Below, piece after piece: positions 47,230 to 60,059 of a stretch of DNA of 64,000 nucleotides (positions within the stretch are counted from its first letter, which is position 1; the number at the start of each line of letters is the position of its first letter). This stretch comes from Plectrocnemia conspersa (Eukaryota > Arthropoda > Insecta > Trichoptera > Polycentropodidae), in the NCBI GenBank assembly GCA_009617715.1, contig VTFK01000027.1, positions 372,001 through 436,000 on the forward strand. The letters are read 5' to 3'. The translations under genes and the position numbers were made by a program. The notes beneath the pieces were generated by a model. That model had not been told where the DNA came from and made no database searches. It was given only the letters and a program-made list of their open reading frames with translations.

Positions 47230-47940
47230 TAAAACTAATTTTTATGATAATGCACACTAAGGATAAATGTATTTTAATGCTGTACTGTAGAGATACTTTT
47301 CAATTTTTAAACTAAAAATATAATTTAACATTGGTTCAATTATAAAGGAGCTGAGTATAAGCGACCAGCTGTCAACGATATACGATAGAATTTAAAGTCT
47401 TTTGGACATACTACATACACGGTGTGGGAATTTAATTGACACTGCAACTAGTGGCAGATTTTATTTATAAAAAGACAAATTTTATTTTAGAATTATTTAA
47501 TATTTGATTTTAAAATTCCTTATTTTAAATTATACATAGTCGTTATTGACCACAATTCGTTTGGTGAGCCAAGTAAGGTCACTTGGTCACTTGGTTTAAA
47601 CATCATATAAATATTATTTTTTTACGGAAACCAACGCGCGCAGAGTTTGCGATAGGCTCAATTTTGGTAACTGTTTTATAGCGCGCATTTCTAACGGATT
47701 GCCTTCCACTTAAGATTTTCGTCATGGTTTTTTTACATTCTACACATTCTGCCACTAATGCTATATACACTTAACCATATCGAAAATTATTCAGATTGAC
47801 TAGCCTCATATCTTATCTTCTAAATCAGTGAACGTCACAGCTTCCACTTTTTATCCAAAACACACGCACGCTTAACTAACACAATCATACGCTAAGAGTT
47901 GACAACCAGTTACTGCGATATTATATATATATTATTTTTT
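47230..47940. other. Gene-free stretch
   Basis: AT-rich to mixed sequence. A short GC-richer patch near 47620-47690 is unassigned. Confidence 0.45.
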
Positions 47941-47944
47941 TCAT

Positions 47945-48345
47945 TACATATATATCATTTAGTTAGCTATCGCCGGAGTGACCACCTGGACTGTTATTTT
48001 ATTTTCAAGGAATGAACACATTCGTGATTTTCTATATCAGTCTCGAACCCGCATTATAAACAGTATGGCATTTGATCATAGGTAAAGACTCGGTGAGACG
48101 CCACGGAGTCACAGAAGCATAGTTGTCCAGAGAAGCGTCGCAAGAACACATCACGACATTCCCAGTCGCTCTTATGAAATCAGAGCCAACAATAATAAAA
48201 CTTGAAACGCCAGCGAAGACCCATTTCAACTCCCCGCTTAATAGTGGCATCTACATTTCTTTATTAATGTTTATAAAATAAACTATTAGCAACTTTTACA
48301 TAGTCTATTGTGGCTGTAAGGTCACATCCTTTGATCCTCGAAACC
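47945..48345 (+). repeat. Family A repeat copy
   Basis: GCTATCGCCGGAGTGACCAC (47966) corresponds to CCGATTGCCGGAGCAGCCAT in the 58 kb copy. GGAATGAACACATT (48009-48022) and ACGCCAGCGAAGAC (48207-48220) are identical to the 24.6 kb copy. The tail GCTGTAAGGTCACATCC near 48312 parallels the AAGTTACACCTCTT tail there. The frame at 48032-48250 (minus) is not conserved between copies. Confidence 0.7.
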
Positions 48346-48349
48346 TCTG

Positions 48350-49055
48350 GATATTAGCACACTATAGCGTGTCAACCCATAAATTGACTTCATAATTAAA
48401 ATAACGAAGTATCGACAGACATTTTTTTTAACGCTTTGAAGCAGAAAGTGATGGCTCACTATGAAGAAACCAAAAGAGCTAGCCAGAAATAAAGAATAAA
48501 GCATAGATTTTCCGCATACGATCATATAAAGAAAAGTTTATACTCACTGAAGAGTAATTTTGGAGCATTACATGTCCAGGAGTACGCTGTTATCACCATA
48601 TGCGTGGACTATATAATCATGTTTTACCTTCAAGTGTATCAAAATAGACGCGTGTTGTATCTTATATAAAATATGCTTTTCATTGGACAAATCCAAGAAT
48701 AAAATGACGTTTATTTATCTCGGAAGTAAAAGAGTAAAATGAAAAGGATTATGGTTACTGTGAACGTTGGAAAATCAAGTGACGGAGGATATGAACAAAG
48801 AGAACTTTCGAGATAATTAGAAAACATCGTCAAGATATTTATTTCTGGGACACTTGTTTTATTATTATTCATAAGTGTTCTTTGAGTCTCGTTTATATTG
48901 TGTAAAAACAATTCCCAATTGGTTTAGCAAACATTAATCAGATCAATAAGTACGAATATTTGACATTCGGTATATTTGAAATCAAATATTCGCGATTCTT
49001 CGAACTTGGAATGTGTAACATATTGTATCAGATAATAGAACAAAGGCAATAAAGA
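48350..49055. other. Gene-free stretch
   Basis: AT-rich sequence. Minus frames at 48322-48525 and 48711-48911 show no recognisable domain. Confidence 0.45.
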
Positions 49056-49059
49056 GAGA

Positions 49060-49122
49060 GCAAATTGTAAAATATATTAAGCAGATTGTAAAATATATTA
49101 AGCAGATTGTAAAATATATTAA
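49060..49122. repeat. Three-copy 21-bp tandem repeat
   Basis: The unit GCAGATTGTAAAATATATTAA (21 bases; the first copy has one change) occurs at 49060-49080, 49081-49101 and 49102-49122. Copies two and three are identical, which points to recent slippage or duplication. Confidence 0.95.
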
Positions 49123-49129
49123 ATCATAC

Positions 49130-52100
49130 ACGTGTTAGTCAATTAATTTATCATATAATGCAATCGATGTTTAATTTCTCAAATATTAGTATTGTATTAC
49201 AGGCACGCGTAATGCGTAAAATTAATTATTAACAACTAATATACAAGTTGGAGATGGCAAAACTTATTGTAAAGTTTGGTAAACCGAACTTAAGCTAATG
49301 ATAAAGAATTATTATTTATTAACGCTTGTGCGAAAAACTTCATCGGCGTTGCTATATACAAGCGAGTGAGGTTTCACAAAGTGCGTGTGACAGATGCTCG
49401 AATAATTCAGAATAAACTATACAGATCTGCGAATTCATTATTGTGGCGTAGTACATATAAATTAGTATTTATTGTATGACGAAAAATAATATTTTTAGCC
49501 GATCAGACGACAAAACGCTGGGACCTTCCTAATTAAAACAATTCCTATTTACCTTCCATTAATGCGAATTGTAATAAATTCTTACAGACATTGTTTATTT
49601 TATCTGAGAGGCTTGGTTTTCAAGCGCAGCACTGTTCCACGTCAATCCTTTTTTGATAATTAGGTTCTGTTTTCAATTAAATTTTAATACAATTTTACAG
49701 TTTGAACGTTATCGCTAAAATCTAAGAATTTTAATTACTTCTAAAGACTGATGGATAAACGATTTTTATATAAGGCAATTATTTATATATATATATGTAT
49801 ATATTTATTTAAATTCTAATAAAAGACACATATATTTTAAAGGCACATCAAATACAGTACATTAATTTATTAAATATCATAGGAAAAATAATTAAAACCT
49901 ATATTATATACACAGAAAATTTTAACGATTGAGCGGGACTTTCCGCTGACAAATTTTAGATCAGCTAAAACTTTTAAATAATAACATATATATACACTTA
50001 ACCAATCAATTGAATTGTAACAAGAGTATATATTGGTAACGGTATTTTTAAACATACGTTATTTTGCTGTGCTATTTTTAAGCATTATATAATTCAAAAT
50101 GTTAATTTAACAATTATCCAAGTAATCATCACCTGTGCAATAAATATTCCAAACGTACGTGTAACAAAACAGTTTCTCTAATATTAGCCAGTGAAATTAT
50201 TAATCGATTGTTTGATAAATTTTACTGGACTAAATAATAAAATTATATTTCTACAAGTAAAAATATAATTTCACTGAAAAATACACATTCACTTTAACAT
50301 ATCTAACGCTCTTCTATTATTTGACACATAGCTTAGGTTAAAAAAGGGATTTAGATTTTAGGCTACATATAAAGTTTGGATACATAGATATCTACACAAT
50401 AAAGAAACAAACGTAGAGAGAGAGTGCACAAGCTGCATGGGAAAAGCTCACGTACGCTTCGTCTGACGTTAAGATGATATAGTATGCGATTTCAACTCGG
50501 AGGCACGTAACCTTCGAACAACGTATGTACGGTATTGTTCTGCGCGTCATTCACACAAAATCAAAGTCATTTTTAAAGTTATACTCGTCTTACCCCTTTG
50601 TCTAACACATTTAAAATTTCAAAAACATATCAACGATGTACTGTTGAGCAACTATATATTAAACAACAAAAAAGCTACGATATTAATAAAATGTGCTTTA
50701 TATTAAAACTAAAAATACATAAGCTTACCGTTAATTTAGTTCTTAAATCTAAAAGTTAAACAGTTTTATACTGTACTATGAAAGAAAATTTTCCACGGGC
50801 AGGTATGTCGTATATCTACATTAAATGTGTACAGTTTAGCAGAAACTACAATCAAGACTCTTTTAAATAGTAAAAAAGTTGGTACTCTCATAGAGATATT
50901 TTTTCAGGTAGTCTTTGTAATTGTTTTTGTAGAACTATTATGACAATCACATAAAATCTAAAATCTGGTTTGGTTTGATTGGTTCGAGCTGAAGTAGCAG
51001 TTAATGTTAATTTTTAATAAACTCTGCTGATGTTATATATAAATTCATATTTGTGTTTTAACTTAATTTAATTTAATGGGAAATAAATGTAAAAAAAAAA
51101 TATGCATTGTGATTTTTAGTTTTTCTTCTAAATTATTATATTATCTTACGCACTAGATAAAGGGTCGGTTTACTACGGTTCAAGGAAAATTATAAGTATG
51201 CTCTCTAACGAAACGGCCAACGGCGATATCTGACCGTATGTGGTGCTCCTATTGCTTTGCATTTTGCTGTGAGGTTACGCAGTTATAATTCGACAGCGTT
51301 TCTGTGCCCAGTGTAATGCTTTTGCGATATTTCGTTATAATTTTATTATAACTTATAGATCAAAGTCAGAAAAAAAGAGAAAAGTGGACTTTGCATGTCG
51401 TGATTTTAAATCAGAGTAGAGTGTAAATTATTTTGTTATCAAATTATATGACAAAGCATTATGTTTATTGTGCGTTGACCTTATGTCTATACTAAAATAA
51501 TATAATATATGTCGCCATTACCAGACTAAGCATTCGACACGATATTCTCAACTCGTACGAAAGCAACGATCAGAAAAATTTATAACGGTATTTTTTATTA
51601 CAACGCATTTTTTTCTCGCGAAAATAAAAGAGGAAAGTAAGACTAAAGCTAAAGTCAGTTCATGTGTAGCTCGTTTATTAATAAATAAAGGAAAGCTATT
51701 TACAGATGGAAATATAATAAGTCATGTTTGATTGTTGCAGCCGGAAAAATGTGTTACGGGAAAGCAGATTTATTTCAATCTATCAGTTGCTAGAAGGGTT
51801 GAGCACATTGTGAGTAACATCAATAGTCAATTAAATATGAAAAAATTTTTAAATTTTTTTAACTGTATTTTTGCGAAATTGTTAATATTTTGTATAACTA
51901 AAGGGTTAAATAAAATAGAAAGATTATTAGGAAGTACCCATTATCAGAAGCAAACAGTCAATGCTATGTTTAAATTGACTGAAGAATTAGTTTCTATAAA
52001 TAGTCTGCATAGAACGAAACTACAGACAAAATATTTTCAATTAAGAAAACGTTAACAAAGTTCATTCTGAAGACATATTCTATGATGGTAAGAATATAAA

Positions 52101-52740
52101 CGGAGCAGGTTAAGGCATAGTTGGTAAAAATATGAACCTTGTGAAAATGCAGGGTAATCAAAGCTTTTGATTATTCACTAGCATGTACTTTGTGGAAAAC
52201 ATCTCAATTTATCATGTGTTATTGAATTAATTGTGTCAGCGGTAAACTTAAATTTCATCATTACTGTGACCCACAGAAATGACAGCATTTTGATAGTCTA
52301 GTCAAGGTTAACATTTATAGACTTTTTTAGACTCATAGGAGCAAGTAAATTTTTTCCAATAAAAAACTCCGATCTTTGCTATTATTATCGAATACTAAAT
52401 GGCTTCAGAAATTAGCCTTTGGTGCAAATCATGGGATTTTAAAATGAATTTAACATAAAACTACAGTGAAAAATAGTGCTCATATATAAAAATTATAATA
52501 CATTTAAAAATTTGGAAGAAATGACGTTTTTTTGAAGCTCATATAATTTTTCTTACTGGCTCGCTGAGTCTAAAATATTAACGATCTGGATCTTTACAAA
52601 AAAGTGGGCTGACCCTGCTGTATATTATAAAGATATCTCTTTCGACACTGTAGATTATAAAGATATTATATTCAGAAAAGCATTATAGGATGATGTACGT
52701 ATTATTTCAATTAAGGAATTGCTTGGTAGCCCGCACTCTG
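49130..52740. other. AT-rich gene-free filler with weak islands
   Basis: Mostly AT-rich. Slightly GC-richer patches lie at 49325-49640, 50410-50560 (with CTCACGTACGCTTCGTCTGA near 50447) and 51160-51310 (with GAAACGGCCAACGGCGATAT near 51209); none has an assignable feature. A 107-codon + frame at 51732-52055 begins near an acceptor-like TTTGATTGTTGCAG but is Lys/Asn/Phe-rich and matches nothing. Confidence 0.45.

Positions 52741-52744
<4 letters not shown>

Positions 52745-52829
<85 letters not shown>
52745..52829. repeat. (AT)n microsatellite
   Basis: An uninterrupted AT dinucleotide run covers 52745-52809. One extra A follows, and then the run continues to 52829. It is the longest simple repeat of the window. 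Confidence 0.98.
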
Positions 52830-52831
<2 letters not shown>

Positions 52832-52899
52832 AGTTCGCTCTCTGCGTTTAAGCTATCCTATAATTTTCCTTCACTTATTACAAATTTTCTAACATACAA

Positions 52900-53470
52900 T
52901 TTACACCTATAGCAATGAAGTGAGCATGCGAGGTAAATTAGAACCAGATTCTCTGTTAAATAAGCATCCTGGTTGTTTTCTTGAACACTTGACAGACACG
53001 ATTGTCAATTACAGGAGCGAGAGGGTACGTGACGTGTGGGTTTGGGAAGATTAATTAAGATAAGGCTTTGCATTATTTTAGCGAGTTTAGCAGATAGTAT
53101 GACCATGTGTCTGTGAGACTTTCCCTGTTGACTTTCCGCACCAGAGAAAACTCTTAAAACTGCAAATATAGTAAAAAAATAAATATTACCCTAATAGAGA
53201 TTAAATGGAAAAGGGGTAATTCTGCTACATATATAGTTTTACACATTTACGTAATGTGTCCCCAAGATCGTCATTCGTGTGGGGAATCCACATCGATAAC
53301 TCATTAAATCCTATACCATGTGGCCTAGGCAAAACCAGTTAGGGTCCCGGTGATTAATGGGCGGCACTGTGCCAAACACCAAAATGGCCGGTGTAGGAAT
53401 TTGCGCGTGCAAATTTGTCGGCGCATGCACAAAGACGCTTAATGAAAACGTACACGACGTGCATGATATA
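52900..53470. promoter_or_regulatory. GC-richer unique island with dense palindromes
   Basis: AATTTGC-GCGT-GCAAATT (53398-53415) and GGCAC-T-GTGCC (53363-53373) are perfect inverted repeats. TCCCCA...TGGGGA flanks about 15 bases near 53261-53286. CGGTGATTAATGGGCGGC near 53348 holds a homeodomain-type core. No open frame. It is a candidate regulatory element. Confidence 0.35.
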
Positions 53471-53479
53471 TTGAAAATA

Positions 53480-56400
53480 TATGTGTTTTATTTATGATAG
53501 TTTTTAAATGGTTCATATAATAGAAAATCAACAATAATTTTATATATGCGGGATAAGGTTCAGTATATTATCAACGTGTCTATGATGTGTCAACACGTTT
53601 TTATTTTGTTCTTAAAAAAAAGGTGCGTGTTTATTATAATTATGTGTTAACAAGTATACTGTGTATCATATCCGCGTGACGTAAATGATAGGGGCAATGA
53701 TTTGCAGTCGCTTAAGGAGCGAGAGGTCAAGAACGTCTCACAGCTCACAGCGTGATACAAAAGCGTGATGATATATGTACGCAAACCGTTATCTCAACAA
53801 TTGCCGAGTTGAGTCTGCGTAACAATTGTTTGTTTTAACACAAATTTTATTAATGGTTGACGCAGCAGAGTTTACTTTTAAACTGAAGCGAATGACATTT
53901 ATTAATGTTGGTAATGAAATTTTTTTTACATTTCATATTTTTATTTAATTTAATTAAAATTATATCATACTAAAATAATAATATTATAACAGCGACTTAA
54001 AAGATTTTGTTTCAGAATTTAAAGAAGAATAATTACAAATTAAAATATATACAAAATTTTAAGAGATTACATCCCACAGATATTTTATAATAAACTGGAA
54101 GAATTACTGCTGTAGGTTAAAATTTAATATAAACATCTACTCCTAGATGTCCAGACGATTCTATAATTCCGAAGATCAAACGATTCATAAAATAAAAGAG
54201 TAGCTTTATAAGATTGATCTTGATGTGTGTAAATAAAAATATGGATGAAAGCTCATATTAATATTCTGAGAAAAATCATAGTTCCATATAGTTTATAAAC
54301 TCTCTTTTTTCAATATAAATATTTAGAGAGCTTAAAATTTAAATTAGTAAAGAAAAAAATTAGGGTTAATAATACGTATGTAATTTTCTCGAAAGTTCCT
54401 AAAAATAATAATTAATTTTGGCTAGATTATCTTTATTTTTTTTAACATTGATAATTGATTGCGAATGAGTTACATATTGCAATTTTTAGGACGAAAAAAT
54501 ATCAGATGATTTTTTTTATATTTATAAATAATGTATTTTTATATTAATAAAATTACCATACAATCTACTTTTCACTAATATATTAATATTTGTGATTTAT
54601 ATATGATATAAAAATCTCGAATCCCGGGTATTCCCAGTACATTAAAATGACATTATCGATTCGGAGAATTTCATAAAGAGATGAGAAACAGAATATTTCC
54701 AATATACGTGACAAAATATGTAAACCGTAATGGGATAAAATATTTAATTAAATTTTTTGCGAATAATTTCTAAATTGATAATTATATCCGCGACATTTGT
54801 ATAGTTAAGTTGATAAAAAGGTTGTGCATCTTTGCTGTAGCGCATAAAATTATTGAATAAAATATAAACATTGAAATTAAACTAATTAAGTTATAATTGA
54901 AAAATCTATTAGATAAAAAATACATCGAGTTAATAAATGATGTTTAAAGGAGTTAATATTTTTATTTACCATACAATATGTTCAATTATTTTAAATGCAA
55001 ATGCTTTGCTTTTTATATCTAGATAAACCACTCTTTTTTTGCGCATAACAAACATTTTACGTAATAGTTAATGTCGAATACCACGCGTAGTTGAATATAT
55101 AAGCGGAAAATCACAAAAGGCTTTTATCGTCATGTGTTTTTTATTTTGTTCTTTCAGCATATAACATTACCAATTCCCAACGCGGGAATAAAAAAAACGC
55201 CGACGATAATCCACGAGATGGAACATTTCGAAAAGCCTACATTTTTGTGAAGCATTTAATATCTTTATAATAAAAAATAATGTTTGCCAATTTATTCAAT
55301 TTCAGACATTTAAAAATAATTGATAAACGATAAGCCTAACATTTTGAAATGGGAATTAAACTATATAAGAATCTAAAGTTTGTATTTATTTCACATATCT
55401 TACATAATACCACAGAGAACACCAAAGAGCGACGATAATAAAAAAGAGAGTAAAGAAGCGAACAGGCTTTTAAAATAGAAAGACAATACTAAAATAAGAC
55501 TATAGAGTTAAGAAGAATCATAACCTTCAACATACATACATATGTAAATGCTTATAACTAAAAATAACATTTTATTGCCTTAGCTACTATACAATTTGTG
55601 ATATATAAGCTTCAAAAGAGTTTAATAAAATATATTATGCTTTAGGCGTACCATAAGATTACGGTTAAGAAGCAGCTGGTTACTTCAAAAATTGATGAAG
55701 AGAAATCGTGTGCAAGGAACGAATGTCACATTATCTACACATGTTTAGTGTTAAACCACATTATTTATTTACACAATATTTTTGCAAAATCAGCAATTTA
55801 TTTTGCCATGTGTATACGCGGCAATATTACTAACATATATTCTACATTTTTATACATGTGGTATATTTTTAAAATGAAAAATATATAGACTCAAAAAAAA
55901 CCTTTAATAACTGCATCGGTAATTACAAAATTGGTTAAAAGGCAGTGTACCAAATATAAGATTAATAGCTTAAAACACATATGAGTTTAAAATTATTTGT
56001 TAATAATATAACACAATAAATATAAAATATATTAAATATTTGGAATATTTTAACGTGAGAGTAATGTTACGAAAAGTCTTCCTTACATTCAGGTACTTCT
56101 AAGAATACTTTATAATCTGATCCTTTATTGCGTCGTCTACGAGTACTAATAAAAATCAATAAGACGACTCTTTACAAAATCTTTTGTCCCATTTATTTAT
56201 TTACTTGCATTCATTTATTATATTGTCGGAAAAAATATTTTTTAAAATATGCCTAAAGATTTAAACTATAAATGTAAATATCTCTTTTAACAAATAAAAT
56301 GTATGGACTTAAAAATAATAGTGAAAAAATCGGTATTTCATTTTGTAATAACGATAATTTTGAAGTTCGATTTTTGCTTAATTACATGTATTTCAATTCC

Positions 56401-56550
56401 TAATTCCGAGACGTTAATCACACATAATCAGCCATAAGTACCGAAAAAACTGTGTGGAAATGATGCGCAATTGACAAAGCGTTCTATTCCGCGCAAAAGA
56501 CTATTATTGTTCTTTACCACTTTGATAAGGATAGCTGAAAATGGCCATTT
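53480..56550. other. AT-rich gene-free filler, 3 kb
   Basis: Long AT-rich stretch. Slightly GC-richer patches at 53690-53870 and 55070-55240 (with TTCCCAACGCGGGAATAAAA near 55175) are unassigned. No open frame or mobile-element motif was recognised. Confidence 0.5.
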
Positions 56551-56554
56551 GGAA

Positions 56555-56870
56555 TATTCACTTTCAATGCGTAAGCACATTTTGTTGGTGTGTCCAAGAA
56601 GGAATGCAATTGGTCCACCAACATCCCCGTCCGAGGTTTGTCAGAGCTGTCTCAAATAAGCAATATAATATATATGACACATGGTCACAGAAGAGCAGAT
56701 AGAATTAGACTGAGACGAGAGCAGCCGGACAGAAAGAGAAAGATGCTCCAAAGACTCGACCAGTGACGATAAGAAGTCACAGCGCGTCACACACACATCG
56801 CATTTCGACTCCACCTGGTCATATTTTATGAACATTATTACATCTTACAAATTAATAGATGTTATTATGC
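56555..56870 (+). repeat. Family A repeat copy, truncated
   Basis: CACATTTTGTTGG (56576-56588) then TGTCCAAGAAGGAATGCAAT matches the 24.6 kb copy (GTATCCAAGAAGCGATACAA). CATTTCGACTCCACC near 56802 matches CATTTTAACTCCACC near 24931 and CATTTCAACTCCCC near 48222. The left part of the repeat is missing or too diverged. Confidence 0.55.
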
Positions 56871-56879
56871 AAAAGCTAG

Positions 56880-57175
56880 TTCGGTTTTATTTTAATTATT
56901 CATCAAGATATATATCCGTGTGCAATAATAAAAACCAATAAAAACCTAATCTGTAATGATCGATTGGAATTATAATTATATAACAATAAATAATTTTCAT
57001 ACCCCAGACACGAAAGATATTGAAAATATTTATGGTATATTGTGCTGGTTATGATTTGTTAAATGATGTATAGCAATAAAAATAATTTATCTTCTAACAC
57101 AAGACGCGACACGACGAAACAAGAATCAATTACGTCGCTTAATTCTTTTCGACATTAATAATGTTAGTAAACAAT
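56880..57175. other. Gene-free stretch
   Basis: AT-rich sequence with no supported feature. Confidence 0.5.
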
Positions 57176-57179
57176 TTGT

Positions 57180-57800
57180 AATCAAGTTTATACACATTGT
57201 TATGCCACGCCCTTTTTTGTTTAATTTTACGCTTAGCGATTTATTAAGCCGCGTGCTTTGTTCATCGTTAAACTAAACGAAAAAATGTATTAAAAAGCAA
57301 CGAATTCTACATGTTATGTAGTAAATAAATACACATACATACGTTTCGTTCGCGAAATTTATATATTTTTTAACTTTTGCGAATTGTACGCGGGGGAATT
57401 TTCGCAATATCGCGTTTCGGCGGACGCAAACACGATCATTGTTCCCGGGGCGATATAACTGCAATTGTAGTAATAAACTGTTGCTCGGCTAAACTGCGCT
57501 ACAAATGGGTAACGACAAAAATTTAGATAAACCCCACAGTTTGCCTTTGTCCACCGCGTTTGCGGGATAAAGTTAAAGCGCATCCTGCCTTCTGCGACCG
57601 CAGCACCCCCAGCGTCTGCATGCATATTATTGGGCTGTGTGGCAGCTATAAATCCGGCTTAACGATCCCAGATATAATCGCTCGGTTTAATGTATTACTT
57701 TGGCGCATAAGTTTCGTTGTAAAAACACAAAGCGCAGGCTGTGGATCATCCGATTTTATAGCCATACTTATTACAGAAGCACGGTTTCAATATTTCATAT
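57180..57800. promoter_or_regulatory. GC-richer unique island
   Basis: A strong compositional island with GCCGCGTGCTTTGTTCATCG near 57250, GTTCCCGGGGCGATATAACT near 57440, and GCGACCGCAGCACCCCCAGC near 57594. TATTATTGGGCTGTGTGGCA lies near 57625 and ATCATCCGATTTTATAGCCA near 57745. Overlapping short frames on both strands carry no domain, and none shows a convincing exon context. It is a plausible conserved non-coding element. Confidence 0.4.
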
Positions 57801-57924
57801 CACATAGGTAGTACCATATATTTTAAATCACATAAGTAACTAGCTAGCTTTTTATGAACCCTAAGCAAGATTTTTCCATTTTCATTGTAAGATTTTATCT
57901 TTATATTCTTACCAGTATGATAAA

Positions 57925-57980
57925 CCAGCGGTATAGTCGTCGAATAATACCTGAAAGACCAGGGTTCAAATACCACACGA
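57925..57980 (+). repeat. tRNA-like Pol III box pair, possible SINE remnant
   Basis: GCGGTATAGTCG (about 57929-57940) resembles a tRNA-type A box, and GGGTTCAAATACC (57962-57974) is a near-consensus B box about 33 bases further. No cloverleaf can be folded, so it is not a functional tRNA gene. It may be the head of a tRNA-derived SINE that continues rightward into the family A copy beginning near 58045. Confidence 0.35.
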
Positions 57981-58039
57981 ACCCTAATGTTAACCAAATA
58001 CCACTCTTTGTTTGGAAAGGATGCGCGCTAGACAATAAT

Positions 58040-58465
58040 TTTACCCTACGCATATTACTATTGTTTTTCATTACTCTTGGTTACCGATTGCCGGAGCAGC
58101 CATCTGGATAATTTATTTTATATATCGAAGGTATGTCTAAGAAGCGGTTCAATTAGCTCTGAAATATTCTCATCTTCGATTCACGAAATTTAATTCAAAC
58201 CAGCATTATCAAATATGTGACATACACGTCGGGTTTCAGGGAATCAGATATTCAAGAGCCCTCCAACATGGACTTTAATAAAGAGGAGACCGACTCAACC
58301 TTAGACCAGCGAAGATCATAGAAGCCGCCGGTCAAGCTCGCCTTCAGCATACGGACGCTCCCATGGACAACGCGTCTCAATCGTTGCGCAACAAATTAAA
58401 TACCAAAATAAGCACCTGGACACTAAGACCCAGACAACGGCAATCTATTTGAGACAATAGATAAG
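58040..58465 (+). repeat. Family A repeat copy
   Basis: TACTATTGTTTTTCATTACT with TTGGTTACCGATTGCCGG (58058-58095) parallels 24577-24615. AAGAAGCGGTTCAATT near 58138 parallels AAGAAGCGATACAATT near 24668. The right half (58200-58460) is GC-richer and cannot be aligned with the other copies by eye. It could be a lineage-specific part of the element. Confidence 0.6.
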
Positions 58466-58469
58466 CATT

Positions 58470-60055
58470 ATTTATAATATTATTTTTTCTATTCCATTTT
58501 TAATTAATTTAAACATAATTTTTTTTTATTATAGAAAATATTAATAATAATTTTTAAGTACAGTTTTTAATAGTCAATAATAACTTATTATCAAATTAAA
58601 TACTTTAAGTGTACTAGTAAATAAACGAAGATGTAAAGACAAACTGTAGATATAAAGTACTGCAATATTAAGCATATTTTTGTTTGACTTTGGTTCGTTG
58701 TTTTTTAACAGAAAACTGGGTCAAACTAGAAGCAATAAATAAATATTTGATATTCTACCCTTGTACAGCAATTCATCATTTTTTATACGCCAGACACATA
58801 TATTAATAAAGAGAAAGGTTCAACTGAATGTTTAGTTAAATTCATATAATACACCTGTTATTATTGTATTATTAACTTCAATGAAAAATATTTATTTATA
58901 ATATATTCATTAAGTTTATTATATAATATATATTGAAATTACAACAATATTTAACAAAAAACTTGTATTTATAATACATAAATATAAAACAAACTTAAAT
59001 TGATTATTGAATAGTTTATATATACGAGTATACTTTCATGTAACTCGATAACAAAAAAAATAGTTTAATGTAAGTTTAGAGGAAGTATATTGCAAACGTA
59101 AAGTAATCTAGAGTGAAACGTATCGAATGAAAAAAGTTAGCGGTTCAAAACTGCGTCGAAAAGTTCAAGAATATTATTTGTAGGGATTGGAGGTGCATGG
59201 AAAGCTTTAGAATTTAGCGCGAAGCTTAACAAGTTATGGTCTCTCAAGTTGGAAATCCAGCTACGGAATAAAACGGAAAGTGAGGTAATTTTCGCGGCGA
59301 AGTTTACGATCGCTTAGAGTTACGTGTGGTTGAATGTCGACCATTGTTCCAGACTTTGCGGAAAACGGTAAGTTATCTCAAATCCGGATACGATCTTCAA
59401 TTAAAACGGTTTATGTATCATACAATATAACAATTATGTATAATAGTTTAAATAGGCAGAAGAGGAGTTGATAATTAAAATAAATACATAAAACTACTAT
59501 TTACTAAGCTTTTCAAAATTGGTTTAGGTGAATCTCGTTCCTTTATATTTATTAATTTATATTAGTCAGAAGTCGTCTAGCTACGTTGTAATCAAAATAT
59601 GATGAATTTCTGTGTTATTGTCTTTTCAATGCAAGGAAATTAAATATAATATTACACGGTAATAAATTAAAATCATGCAGCAAACATAGATTGACAAGTT
59701 GCAGTTGCTATTAATTACTGTAGTGTTTGGTGTTAGAAATGCTAAATTTAATCACAATAACCTGATTATATATTTGAGAAAAGATTTAAAATTAATAATA
59801 TTTACATTTATTTTATCTTAATGAATTAAGATCAGTATAAAATTTCACATAAGAGATAACGATTTACTATAGCGTCATTTTTTCTATCTTTTAATATAAT
59901 AATAAATGTATACATTGAATTGCTAGGGATTAAGAATGTATATAAAAGGGATTATAAGGTCCACCGTGAGCGCCTCCAATACAATAGTTCATAATTAAGT
60001 CGATATAGATAAATCTAGGAGCTTTTGTTACGCTTGCTACAAGATCGGAATCTAA
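58470..60055. other. AT-rich gene-free filler
   Basis: AT-rich except for 59095-59410, a moderately GC-richer patch with a GGTAAGT word near 59368 that could be read as a splice donor. No open frame supports an exon there. Confidence 0.45.
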
Positions 60056-60059
60056 CCAT

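Noticed and set aside
51732..52055. 107-codon frame preceded by an acceptor-like TTGATTGTTGCAG
   Set aside because: Residues are Lys/Asn/Phe/Leu-rich as in AT-biased noise, no matching donor or family; about one or two such frames are expected by chance in this much AT-rich DNA.
57925..57980. tRNA gene
   Set aside because: Only A- and B-box-like words are present; acceptor and anticodon stems cannot be formed.
59095..59375. GC-richer patch ending in GGTAAGT as a possible exon
   Set aside because: No frame stays open across the patch and no start or acceptor is evident.
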